This document shows positions 1 to 7,721 of a stretch of DNA of 8,262 nt, piece after piece. The position numbers and the translations under genes are program-made. Below the pieces are notes generated by a model. The model did not search any database and was not told where the DNA came from. It saw nothing but the letters and a program-made list of their open reading frames with translations. This stretch comes from Planctomycetota bacterium. Lineage in GTDB: Bacteria; Planctomycetota; Phycisphaerae; UBA1845; Fen-1342. The stretch covers positions 1 through 8,262 of the forward strand of contig JAUWXH010000062.1 of assembly GCA_030616465.1 (NCBI GenBank), in the 5' to 3' direction. Position 1 is the stretch's first letter. Every line of letters begins with the position of its first letter.

Positions 1-2
1 AG

Positions 3-665
3 TGGCGATTGTTCACGGTTTGCATGGTTCTAGCCCTTCTGCCGCCGCTTTCGTCAGGGCAGCACGAGGGGCAGGAGCCCGCTGAACCGGCGCACGCGAC
101 GCCGGGTGAGCAGGCAGCACCCGCTGCACACGATGACCACGCCGGGGCCGAGAAGCCGGCATTGTTGCAGTTCGACCCGGGCGCGGCCATCTGGTCGATC
201 ATCATCTTCCTGGTGCTGCTGGCCGTGCTGCGCACCTTTGCCTGGAAGCCGGTTCTCAAGGTCTTGAAGCAGCGCGAACAGTTCATTCAAGACTCGATCG
301 ACGGTGCCAAGCGCGAGCGGGAGGCGGCGGACAAGTTGTTGGTCGAATACCGCACGCAGATCGACCACGCGCGCGAGGAGGCCACCGCCATCGTCGAGAA
401 AGGCAAACGCGACGCCGGGGAGGTTACCCGCCGCATCCAGGGCGAAGCGCGCAAGGAGGGCGAGGAAATGATCGCGCGGGCCCGCCGAGAGATCCAGCTC
501 GCCAAGGACACCGCCGTCAAGGAGCTCTACGACCGGACCGCCGAGTTGGCGGTCCAGGTAGCGGGCCAGGTGGTCGGCAAGACGCTCTCGGCCGAGGAGC
601 ACCGCGCGCTGCTGGCCGAGTCGTTGGAGCGGATGAAGGGCTCGAACGAGGCGAAGCTGAACTGA
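3..665 (+). CDS. atpF: F1Fo ATP synthase subunit b (5' end uncertain, probably truncated by window edge)
   Basis: Subunit b forms the peripheral stalk that holds F1 against the membrane ring. The reading frame is open to the left edge (TGG, CGA, then TTG at 9 and ATG at 24), so the true start may lie upstream. An Arg just before the hydrophobic run suggests that more of a signal-like leader precedes it. Numbered from the TTG: hydrophobic residues 2-14, then a linker rich in Ala, Glu, Pro and His (about 18-50, with HDDH at 41-44), one membrane helix at about 59-77, the typical post-helix FAWKPVLKVLKQRE, and a long charged coiled coil to the end. At 218 residues it is about 50 longer than the usual 156-170, all at the N-terminus. 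The extension should lie on the outer side of the membrane. It is followed by atpH after 144 bp. The family call is secure; the start is not. Confidence 0.93.
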   Translation, partial: WRLFTVCMVLALLPPLSSGQHEGQEPAEPAHATPGEQAAPAAHDDHAGAEKPALLQFDPGAAIWSIIIFLVLLAVLRTFAWKPVLKVLKQREQFIQDSIDGAKREREAADKLLVEYRTQIDHAREEATAIVEKGKRDAGEVTRRIQGEARKEGEEMIARARREIQLAKDTAVKELYDRTAELAVQVAGQVVGKTLSAEEHRALLAESLERMKGSNEAKLN

Positions 666-689
666 GTGTCGGAGTAGAAACGGTCACAG

Positions 690-797
690 GGGCAAATGGT
701 CAAGTGCGTAAATGGTCAAATGGGCGCGCCGCTGAAGTCCCCGCGCAACCGTTGGGCCGGTTCCCATGCAACCATTTGACGAGTTAACCATTTAACC
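690..797. repeat. Imperfect inverted repeat built from 8-nt units, atpF-atpH gap
   Basis: The left arm (690-724) and the reverse complement of the right arm (763-797) match at 25 of 35 positions without gaps. Both arms show an 8-nt period: caaatggt, caagtgcg, taaatggt, caaatggg at 693-724, and atttgacg, agttaacc, atttaacc at 774-797. The 38-nt core is GC-rich and holds a 5-bp hairpin (aaccg 747-751 with cggtt 758-762). The element fills most of the gap and ends 12 nt before the atpH start. In RNA it would form a long interrupted stem. There is no T-run, so it is not a typical terminator. Confidence 0.75.
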
Positions 798-809
798 GCC
801 GAAGGCGCC

Positions 810-1397
810 ATGGCAGAGTCGATCGACAAGCTGGAAGACCTGGCGGAGGTTTACGCGACGGCGTTGTTCGAGCTGGCGCAGAAGGCCGGGCTGGTGGAGC
901 AGGTTCGCGGCGAGCTGGAAGAGCTGGTTCGCCTGGAGAAGTCGGAGCCGGACTTCGCCGCCTTCCTGAGCTCCAGCGCCGTTGACGACGACCGGCGGGC
1001 GGCAAGCCTGGACAAGATGTTCCGCGACCGGCTCAGCGACCTGGTGCTGAACACGCTTCAGGTAATGAACCAGCACGGGCGCTGCGGGCTGCTGAGCGTC
1101 TTGTGTCGCCAGTACGTGCTGCGGCAGGAAGAGGCCGCGAACCAGATCGAGGCATTGGCCGTCAGTGCGGTGGAGCTGGACGAGTCGCAGCGGAAAGCGG
1201 TCGAAGCGCTGGCAGCCCGTCTCACGGACAAAGAGCCGCTGGTCGAGTTTGCCGTCGATCCGTCGGTGCTGGGTGGGCTGGTGCTGCAGATCGGCGACTG
1301 GCGCTACGACAACTCGCTGCGGACCCGGCTCAAGGTCGCCCACGGGCAACTCCGCGAGCGCGGGGACCGCGGTCTGGAGGTTGGAGTAGCGAGTTAA
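810..1397 (+). CDS. atpH: F1Fo ATP synthase subunit delta (OSCP family)
   Basis: Delta sits on top of F1 and links the alpha3beta3 head to the b stalk. The 195-residue product is slightly longer than the usual 175-185. The N-terminal part (LAEVYATALFELAQKAG, residues 11-27) matches the start of the helical OSCP domain. The C-terminal part carries the family signature DPSVLGGLVLQIGDWRYDNS followed by an Arg/Lys-rich helix (about 150-187). The ATG at 810 is preceded by GAAGG at 801-805 with a short 4-nt spacing. The last codons and the TAA stop lie inside a 7-nt periodic tract (GAG every 7 nt), so the tail residues may owe their sequence to the repeat. It sits in the standard F-H-A order; atpA starts 82 nt downstream. 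Confidence 0.95.
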   Translation: MAESIDKLEDLAEVYATALFELAQKAGLVEQVRGELEELVRLEKSEPDFAAFLSSSAVDDDRRAASLDKMFRDRLSDLVLNTLQVMNQHGRCGLLSVLCRQYVLRQEEAANQIEALAVSAVELDESQRKAVEALAARLTDKEPLVEFAVDPSVLGGLVLQIGDWRYDNSLRTRLKVAHGQLRERGDRGLEVGVAS

Positions 1398-1403
1398 GAG
1401 TTG
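1374..1403. repeat. Heptamer tract over the atpH stop codon
   Basis: The trinucleotide GAG recurs every 7 nt (units ttggag, tagcgag, ttaagag) across the end of atpH, including its TAA stop. Positions 1385-1401 (agtagcgagttaagagt) are an exact inverted copy of 4336-4352 ahead of atpD, and 1391-1403 is a direct copy of 4270-4282. Confidence 0.7.
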
Positions 1404-1445
1404 TGCCGGACACCGCGACGCCCACAGGATGCTGACAGCGGATGC

Positions 1446-1480
1446 CTGAAAACCGAAAACTGACAACCGGTAACTGACCA
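1446..1480. repeat. Heptamer tract running up to the atpA start codon
   Basis: Five consecutive 7-nt units follow the pattern C-Y-G-R-N-M-A: ctgaaaa, ccgaaaa, ctgacaa, ccggtaa, ctgacca. The last A is the first base of the atpA ATG. The tract takes the place where a Shine-Dalgarno would be, and none is visible. Positions 1446-1463 match 5817-5834 at the end of atpD in 16 of 18 bases. Confidence 0.72.
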
Positions 1481-3156
1481 TGAAATTCCAGGCAGACGAG
1501 ATCGCCACGATCATCAAAGAGGAGATCGCTCGCTACAAGGCCGAGCTCGACGTTGCCGAGATCGGCAAGGTGCTCGAGATCGGCGACGGCGTCGCGCGCA
1601 TCTACGGGCTGAACAAGGCCATGGCGAGCGAGATGCTCGAGTTCGCCAGCGGGGCCATCGGCGTGGTGTTCAACCTCGAAGAGAACTCGATCGGTGCGGT
1701 GGTGCTGGGCGATTATCTGAGTATCAAGGAGGGCGAGGAGGTCCGTGGCACCGGCCGGCTGCTCAGCGTACCGTGCGGGGAGGCCTTGGTCGGCCGCGTG
1801 GTGGACCCGCTGGGTCGTCCGTTGGACGGGAAGGGTCCGGTGCAATCGCCGCACCGCCGTCCGCTGGAGAGCGTCGCCCCCGGCATCGCTGGCCGCCAGC
1901 CGGTCAACGAGCCGCTGCAAACCGGCATCAAGGCCGTCGACAGCATGATCCCCATAGGCCGCGGACAACGCGAGCTCATCATCGGCGACCGCAAGACCGG
2001 CAAAACCGCCATCGCGATCGACACCATCATCAACCAGCGTGGCGGCGACGTGATCTGCGTCTACGTGGCGATCGGACAAAAAGAATCGACCGTCGCCGCC
2101 ATCGTCGAGACCCTCCGCCAGTACAACGCGATGGACTACACGATCGTTGTCTCGGCGAACGCGGCGGACCCGGCCCCGCTCCAGTACATCGCACCCTATG
2201 CCGGCTGTGCCATGGCCGAATACTTCATGTACGGGCAGGGTCGGGCCACGCTGTGCATCTACGACGACCTGTCCAAGCACGCGCAGGCCTACCGCCAGCT
2301 CTCGCTCCTGCTGCGCCGGCCGCCGGGCCGCGAGGCCTACCCCGGCGACGTGTTCTACTTGCACAGCCGGCTGCTGGAACGCTCCTGCAAACTGGCCGAA
2401 CGCAGGATCATCATTCGCGGCGACGCTCCCCCGCAGACCGAAGAGGGCCTCAGCGGCAAGGTGTACGTCGGCGAGCAGGATATGGAACAGCTCCACGCCG
2501 ACTTCGATGCGTTACCGGACAAAGACAACCACGAGATCCGCAAGGTTCCCAACACCGGCGGCAGCCTGACCGCGCTGCCCGTGATCGAAACACTCGAGGG
2601 CGAGGTGGCGGCCTATATCCCGACCAACGTGATCTCGATCACCGACGGGCAGATTTACCTGGAGCCGGACCTGTTCTTCGCCGGCGTGCGGCCCGCGATC
2701 AACGTGGGCATCAGTGTCAGCCGGGTGGGCGGCAACGCCCAGATCCCCGCGATGAGGAAGATCGCCGGCTCGCTGCGGCTTGACCTGGCGGTGTACCGCG
2801 AGCTGGAGGCCTTCGCCCAGCTCGGCACCGAGCTCGACCCGGCCACGCAGAAGCAGCTTGATCGCGGACGGCGGATGGTCGAGCTGCTCAAGCAGCCGCA
2901 GTACGTACCTAGGGACGTGATCGATCAGATTCTCTCGATCCACGCGGGCGTACGCGGTTTCCTGGATGACATCGCCCTCGACCGCGTGCGCGAGTTCGAG
3001 GAGAAGCTGCTGAAACATTACCGCGACGAGTTCCCCGAGGTTCGCGAAGAGTTGGCCACGACCCGAAAAATGACCGACGAGCTCGACGCCAAGCTCAAAC
3101 AGGTCGTGGCGAACTTCAAGACGCGCTTCGCCGCGCCTGCGGCGAGTGAAAAATGA
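1480..3156 (+). CDS. atpA: F1Fo ATP synthase subunit alpha
   Basis: Alpha is the non-catalytic nucleotide-binding subunit of F1. Visible in order: an N-terminal delta-contact helix (1-25), the beta-barrel domain, P-loop GDRKTGKT (169-176), the Walker B region LCIYDDLSK (258-266), [21 protein letters not shown] (277-297), [16 protein letters not shown] (381-396) and the arginine finger in ISVSRVGG (Arg415), followed by the C-terminal helical domain. The length of 558 exceeds the usual 500-515, mainly because 59 residues separate LLER (298-301) from GSLTALP (361-367), against about 10 in many bacteria and 21 in E. coli. A short tail ending ASEK is encoded in a 7-nt periodic tract. There is no clear Shine-Dalgarno; the ATG at 1480 fits the family N-terminus. 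Residues needed for nucleotide binding are present, so the protein should be functional. Confidence 0.98.
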   Translation: MKFQADEIATIIKEEIARYKAELDVAEIGKVLEIGDGVARIYGLNKAMASEMLEFASGAIGVVFNLEENSIGAVVLGDYLSIKEGEEVRGTGRLLSVPCGEALVGRVVDPLGRPLDGKGPVQSPHRRPLESVAPGIAGRQPVNEPLQTGIKAVDSMIPIGRGQRELIIGDRKTGKTAIAIDTIINQRGGDVICVYVAIGQKESTVAAIVETLRQYNAMDYTIVVSANAADPAPLQYIAPYAGCAMAEYFMYGQGRATLCIYDDLSKHAQAYRQLSLLLRRPPGREAYPGDVFYLHSRLLERSCKLAERRIIIRGDAPPQTEEGLSGKVYVGEQDMEQLHADFDALPDKDNHEIRKVPNTGGSLTALPVIETLEGEVAAYIPTNVISITDGQIYLEPDLFFAGVRPAINVGISVSRVGGNAQIPAMRKIAGSLRLDLAVYRELEAFAQLGTELDPATQKQLDRGRRMVELLKQPQYVPRDVIDQILSIHAGVRGFLDDIALDRVREFEEKLLKHYRDEFPEVREELATTRKMTDELDAKLKQVVANFKTRFAAPAASEK

Positions 3157-3180
3157 AAAAGGCACAATGCAAAATGAGCA
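3146..3180. repeat. Heptamer tract over the atpA stop codon
   Basis: Five 7-nt units, gtgaaaa, atgaaaa, aggcaca, atgcaaa and atgagca, begin inside atpA and contain its TGA stop (3154-3156). The A-rich composition contrasts sharply with the GC-rich surroundings. Confidence 0.72.
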
Positions 3181-3201
3181 GGGTGCGCGACGCCCGAGAC
3201 C

Positions 3202-3288
3202 GTAGGGCAGGTCGAGTCTTCGAGACCTGCCACCACTGGAAGGAAGGGCAGAGCAAAAGGCAGGTCTCGAAGACTCGACCTGCCCTAC
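3202..3288. repeat. Perfect 30-bp inverted repeat with nested hairpins (REP-like), atpA-atpG gap
   Basis: The left arm 3202-3231 and right arm 3259-3288 are perfect reverse complements over 30 nt, separated by 27 nt (3232-3258). Each arm is itself palindromic at its ends: ggcaggtc and gacctgcc pair over 8 bp around a 10-nt loop. The element can therefore fold as one long stem or as two side-by-side hairpins. Short CCCGAG/CTCGGG segments (3193-3198 and 3288-3293) extend the symmetry imperfectly. No T-run follows, and the atpG ATG is 14 nt beyond the right arm. This arrangement resembles paired REP units (BIME-like). A role in transcript stability or coupling is inference. Confidence 0.85.
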
Positions 3289-3301
3289 TCGGGTGACGTA
3301 G

Positions 3302-4258
3302 ATGGCCAAAGCGCGAGCAATTGTGAAACGCCGCCGGGCGGTGCGCAACATCCGCAAGATCACCCAAACCATGCAACTGATCGCGACCGCGCGCTATCAG
3401 AAGTGCTACCAGCGGGCCGTGGCCAGCCAGCCGTACACCCAGCGGATCACCGAGATGGTGCAGGCCGTCGTCGAGACCGACGCCGTCCAGCAACTGCTGC
3501 GGGCCCTGGAGGAAGATACCGACGGGGTAACGTCGCACGCGGCGTCGGCCGAGGGCGATCCCACCGGCCGCGTGCTGCGCCTGCTCAAGCCCAACCAGGG
3601 GGTTGGCCAAAGCGTCCTGTTGACGATCACGTCCAACCGGGGGCTGTGCGGGGCGTACAACGCTTCCGTCCTGCGTACCGCGATGGAGCACCGCGAGAAG
3701 CTGCTTGCCGACGCCATCACGCCGGCGCTGGAGATGGTCGGCAAGAAGGGCGTCAACTACATGCGCTTCCTCGGCCACGAGCTCGCCGACACCATCACGG
3801 ACATCGAGGACCGCATCGCGTACGCTCGTGTGGCCACGATGGCCGAACGCTACATGAAGCTGTACGAAGACCAGGCCGTTGCCCGGGTGGACGTGGCCTA
3901 TGTGCGGTTTCACTCGGTGGGCGTGCAACGGCCGACGGTGGTTCAGTTGTTGCCGATCGAGCCGCCGGAGGCGGCCGAAGCGGAGGCACACCGCTTGCGC
4001 CCGGACTTCGAGTTTTCCCCGCCGCCGGCCGTGCTCTTGACTCGGCTGATCCCCGAGACGGTCAAGGTGCGCCTGTTCCAGTACTTCAACGACGCAATCG
4101 TGAGCGAGCAGGTGGCCCGGATGGTGGCGATGAGAGCTGCCACCGACGCGGCTGGCGATATGATTAAGTACCTGACGCGGCAGTACAACCGCGCCCGCCA
4201 AACGCAGATTACGTTGGAGCTGGCGGACATTGTTGGCGGCGCTGAGGCGGTGAAATAG
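3302..4258 (+). CDS. atpG: F1Fo ATP synthase subunit gamma
   Basis: Gamma is the rotating central shaft of F1. The N-terminal helix (MAKARAIVKRRRAVRNIRKI, residues 1-20, then TQTMQLIATA) and the C-terminal helix (RAATDAAGDMIKYLTRQYNR, then TQITLELADIVGGAEAV) form the expected coiled-coil shaft, and the central domain carries the signature SNRGLCGAYN (111-120). The 318-residue product is longer than the usual 285-300. The signature falls about 25 residues later than in E. coli, because the stretch after the first helix (about 57-103) is extended and partly polar. The ATG at 3302 has a weak GGGTGA (3291-3296) upstream. The gene follows a 145-bp gap containing a heptamer tract and a large inverted repeat, in the standard A-G-D order. 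Confidence 0.96.
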   Translation: MAKARAIVKRRRAVRNIRKITQTMQLIATARYQKCYQRAVASQPYTQRITEMVQAVVETDAVQQLLRALEEDTDGVTSHAASAEGDPTGRVLRLLKPNQGVGQSVLLTITSNRGLCGAYNASVLRTAMEHREKLLADAITPALEMVGKKGVNYMRFLGHELADTITDIEDRIAYARVATMAERYMKLYEDQAVARVDVAYVRFHSVGVQRPTVVQLLPIEPPEAAEAEAHRLRPDFEFSPPPAVLLTRLIPETVKVRLFQYFNDAIVSEQVARMVAMRAATDAAGDMIKYLTRQYNRARQTQITLELADIVGGAEAVK

Positions 4259-4260
4259 TG

Positions 4261-5834
<1,574 letters not shown>

Positions 5835-5844
5835 TCCGCGTATC

Positions 5845-6816
5845 ATGCCGGCGGGCAACCATGTCATTGGCCTCGACGTCGGCGGGACGAAGACGGCCGT
5901 TGTGCTGGGGGACTATGCTGGGAACATCTATGACCGGTGCGAGTTCCCCACCTGCCCGGAGCGCGGATTCCAAGCCACCTTCGGACAGTTGTGCGAGTGC
6001 GTCCAGACGGTTCGCGACCGAGCGACGCAGGACGGCCGGCAGCCGACGGCCATCTCGGTCTCGATCGGCGGACCGCTGGACATCGCGCGCGGCATTGTTC
6101 GTTCGCCGCCCAACCTGCCCGGGTGGGACGACATCCCGCTCAAGACCCTGCTGGAAGAGCGCCTCGGCCTGCCGGTCCACGTAGAGCACGACGGGAACGC
6201 CGGCGCGCTGGCGGAATGGTATTTCGGGGCGGCGCGCGGCTGCCAAAACGTGATCTTCCTCACGATGGGCACCGGCATCGGCGGCGGGCTGATCCTCAAC
6301 GGGCAACTGTACCGTGGCACGACCGATCTGGCCGGTGAAGTCGGCCACGTGCGGATCGCCGAGAGCGGGCCGATGGCCTACGGCAAGGCCGGCTCGTGGG
6401 AAGCGTTTTGTGGCGGGGCCGGCATCATGCGGCTGGCCACGCATCTGTTTCCGCGGCGGTGGACGGACGAGCAGGTGACCGTTCGAGAGCTCGCTGAGTT
6501 GGCCAAGGCCGGTGACCGCGACGCACAAGCCGTGCTGACGGAAGCCGGGCACCGCCTGGGCCGCGGGCTCGCCATCCTGTTGGACATCCTGAACCCTGAG
6601 ATTATCGTGATTGGTTCACTGGCCGTGCACCTCGGCGAACTGATCCTCAAGCCGGCGGGGGAGGAAATGTGTCGGGAGGCCCTTCCCGGGCCGGTCGTCG
6701 CTTGCCGCGTGGTGCCGGCAGCGCTCGGTCAGCGTCTCGGCGACGTGGCGGCACTGTGCGCCGCCATCGCGGCCTCCGGCGGTCCGACCGGCCGCTCCTC
6801 ACTCGCATCGGGATGA
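5845..6816 (+). CDS. ROK-family sugar kinase (glucokinase-like), lacking the zinc cysteines
   Basis: ROK kinases phosphorylate glucose, N-acetylmannosamine or related sugars with ATP in the cytosol. The 323-residue length is typical. Visible are the phosphate-1 loop GLDVGGTKT (9-17), SIGGPLD (73-79), the catalytic-Asp segment EHDGNAGAL (114-122, Asp116), phosphate-2 GTGIGGGLI (142-150), and the sugar-contact GEVGH (Glu165, His168). The usual C-x-C-G-x-x-G-C-x-E zinc motif reads MAYGKAGSWE (177-186): all three Cys are replaced (Met, Tyr, Ser), while the Gly residues, Glu186 and His168 remain. It starts 10 bp after atpD with no strong ribosome-binding site, suggesting co-transcription or translational coupling with the atp operon. 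Substrate cannot be assigned from sequence, and a glucokinase role is the default guess. There is no N-terminal helix-turn-helix, so it is not a NagC/Mlc-type repressor. Confidence 0.9.
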   Translation: MPAGNHVIGLDVGGTKTAVVLGDYAGNIYDRCEFPTCPERGFQATFGQLCECVQTVRDRATQDGRQPTAISVSIGGPLDIARGIVRSPPNLPGWDDIPLKTLLEERLGLPVHVEHDGNAGALAEWYFGAARGCQNVIFLTMGTGIGGGLILNGQLYRGTTDLAGEVGHVRIAESGPMAYGKAGSWEAFCGGAGIMRLATHLFPRRWTDEQVTVRELAELAKAGDRDAQAVLTEAGHRLGRGLAILLDILNPEIIVIGSLAVHLGELILKPAGEEMCREALPGPVVACRVVPAALGQRLGDVAALCAAIAASGGPTGRSSLASG

Positions 6817-6830
6817 TGCCCACAAACCTT

Positions 6831-6875
6831 TGATCGCCGCGGGGAGGTCGGTTGGCGAATCCCCTACGGCGATCA
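6831..6875. terminator. Stem-loop between convergent genes, candidate bidirectional terminator
   Basis: The 9-nt arm tgatcgccg (6831-6839) pairs with cggcgatca (6867-6875). Inside it, gggga (6841-6845) pairs with tcccc (6860-6864), leaving a small 1x2 internal loop and a 14-nt apical loop. It lies 14 nt after the kinase stop and 27 nt beyond the stop of the opposing gene. No proper T-run follows on either strand, so termination is inferred from position and stem strength. Confidence 0.5.
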
Positions 6876-6902
6876 GTGAGGTGTTGTTGGCGGCAGATGC
6901 GC

Positions 6903-7172
6903 TTACTGCCCGCCGCTCGGATCCTGCTCGAGCATATCCCGCAGGTAGGTGTTCTCGCGGCGTGTCGCTTCGAGGTCAAACAGCAGGTACTTGATCCACA
7001 GGCGCAGAAAGTCAATGCTCTCCTGCAAGGTGTTGACACTCTTCTTGATCAGCTCGTGCCGCTGCTTGGTCTCGGCGGCCAGCGCCTGCAGTCGTTGGCG
7101 CTCACTGTCGGGCAGTGTCTCGATTTGGGCCAGCAATTCGGCCAACTTTTTCTGGAATGCCGCTTCGTTCAT
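6903..7172 (-). CDS. Small conserved-looking coiled-coil protein, unknown function
   Basis: This 89-residue cytosolic protein has no signal peptide or membrane helix. It is highly charged and predicted to be almost entirely helical. Residues 6-40 (KKLAELLAQIETLPDSERQ and onward) and 41-85 look like two heptad-bearing helices. The second contains the distinctive stretch ESIDFLRLWIKYLLFDLEAT (51-70) followed by RRENTYLRDML. The start is well supported: GGAGG (complement of 7181-7185) lies 8 nt upstream of the ATG, the clearest ribosome-binding site in the window. A promoter-like pair sits about 75-105 nt upstream of the ATG. It converges on the ROK kinase, so it is not part of the atp operon. 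I have an impression of similar small proteins in planctomycetes but cannot verify it or name a family. Confidence 0.75.
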   Translation of the reverse strand: MNEAAFQKKLAELLAQIETLPDSERQRLQALAAETKQRHELIKKSVNTLQESIDFLRLWIKYLLFDLEATRRENTYLRDMLEQDPSGGQ

Positions 7173-7180
7173 GCTTCCGT

Positions 7181-7185
7181 CCTCC
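7181..7185 (-). promoter_or_regulatory. Ribosome-binding site of the small coiled-coil gene
   Basis: On the minus strand GGAGG sits 8 nt before the ATG at 7172. It is strong compared with the weak sites ahead of the atp genes and supports the reality of this short gene. Confidence 0.7.
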
Positions 7186-7247
7186 GGGGAACCGCACGGC
7201 AGCGCTTCGAGTTCCTCCCAGGGCCCTCAGAATGCTAAAGTCAGCAA

Positions 7248-7276
7248 ATCCTAGGTAGCCCATTTGGCCAAGGCAA
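7248..7276 (-). promoter_or_regulatory. Candidate sigma70-type promoter for the small coiled-coil gene
   Basis: On the minus strand, TTGCCT (complement of 7271-7276) is followed after exactly 17 nt by TAGGAT (complement of 7248-7253). Each hexamer matches the consensus at 4 of 6 positions. The area is locally AT-richer than its surroundings. It would give a leader of roughly 70 nt. The call rests on pattern only. Confidence 0.35.
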
Positions 7277-7393
7277 CAATGGATGTGCCGCCAGACTTCC
7301 CTACTCCACACGGAGACGCACGGTGGGTCCGTAAATGTTCCCCGCACCCAATGTCGCGCTCACCAGAGCCATGCTTTATGAGAACTCCAGTGG

Positions 7394-7427
7394 AGCGAGC
7401 GTCTCGCTTGCCCCAGCGTAAAGCTGG
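7394..7427. repeat. Pair of adjacent short hairpins, REP-like
   Basis: The arms agcgag (7394-7399) and ctcgct (7403-7408) form a 6-bp hairpin with a 3-nt loop. Four bases later ccagc (7413-7417) and gctgg (7423-7427) form a 5-bp hairpin with the loop gtaaa. A further small palindrome, ctcc-agt-ggag (7385-7395), overlaps the left side. The arrangement resembles dispersed palindromic intergenic repeats. Copy number cannot be judged from one window. Confidence 0.4.
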
Positions 7428-7620
7428 AAAAAGCGATGGGAGATCTCCCCCGTCGGCCTCCCGCGAGCCCGGCGCCAAGTGAACCTGGCACCCCGTGAAG
7501 TCGGCGGCGGGTCCGAGAACGCCGTCGCTCCGCGGACGTGTGCTTGGTCACAGGTTGCTGCGCTGCCGGGCGGGCGGCCTGTCGGCAGTTGCGGCTCGCC
7601 CGTGTGGGGCCCGATCGCGG

Positions 7621-7658
7621 CCCGGTTCCAGCAAGTCCGAGGAACGCCGGGCGATTTT
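7621..7658 (+). terminator. Stem-loop plus short T-run upstream of pheS, possible attenuator
   Basis: The arm gttcc (7625-7629) pairs with ggaac (7641-7645) around an 11-nt loop. The stem extends by cccg (7621-7624) with cggg (7648-7651) across a 2-nt bulge. TTTT follows at 7655-7658. It could be a weak intrinsic terminator of an upstream transcript or a leader structure for the gene at 7722. No T-box core or leader peptide rich in Phe is visible. Confidence 0.3.
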
Positions 7659-7709
7659 CACGCTTGAGCGCACGCGGCCGATGGGATACACACGCGGCTT
7701 GCGGATGAG

Positions 7710-7716
7710 AAGGTGA
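7710..7716 (+). promoter_or_regulatory. Ribosome-binding site of the pheS-like gene
   Basis: AAGGTGA lies 5 nt before the ATG at 7722 and supports that start. Confidence 0.55.
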
Positions 7717-7721
7717 AGCTT

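Larger units (their letters stand above)
7277..7720. other. Gene-poor intergenic region with several hairpins
   Basis: I see no convincing gene here. Short open frames (for example 7264-7482 and 7495-7716, plus strand) have Arg/Pro/Ser-rich translations typical of GC-rich non-coding DNA, with no recognisable motif. The region holds adjacent small hairpins at 7394-7427, further GC-rich stem possibilities between 7500 and 7590, and a stem-loop followed by TTTT at 7621-7658. No tRNA T-arm, RNase P, SRP or tmRNA core was recognised. It probably contains the upstream signals of the gene starting at 7722. Confidence 0.5.

Noticed and set aside
1330..2496. 388-codon open frame on the minus strand opposite atpA
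   Set aside because: It lies wholly opposite atpA and the end of atpH. Its translation is His/Asp/Arg/Val-rich, as expected from the complement of GC-rich coding DNA, with no family motif.
1773..2783. 336-codon plus-strand frame inside atpA
   Set aside because: It is out of frame with atpA, with an Arg/His/Pro-rich translation typical of a GC-driven shadow frame.
3202..3288. The 30-bp inverted repeat as a transcription terminator
   Set aside because: No T-run follows either arm, and the atpG start is 14 nt beyond it, within an operon that needs gamma and beta expressed.
3116..4201. 361-codon open frame on the minus strand opposite atpG
   Set aside because: It is a shadow of atpG and runs through the inverted repeat. 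It has no recognisable domain, while atpG on the other strand is unambiguous.
7264..7482. 72-codon plus-strand frame in the intergenic region
   Set aside because: It has no ribosome-binding site and Arg/Pro/Ser-rich composition, and part of it translates the hairpin repeat at 7394-7427.
7600..7660. A tRNA suggested by ggttcc...ggaac
   Set aside because: The 11-nt loop is too long for a T-loop, TTCGA/TTCAA is absent, and no acceptor, D or anticodon stems fit around it.
7664..7692. TTGAGC and TACACA as a pheS promoter
   Set aside because: The spacing of 17 is right, but the -10 box matches consensus at only 3 of 6, which is too weak in this sequence to list as a feature.
7495..7716. 73-codon plus-strand frame just before pheS
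   Set aside because: It has no recognisable motif and composition typical of GC-rich non-coding DNA. Proximity to pheS alone is not support.
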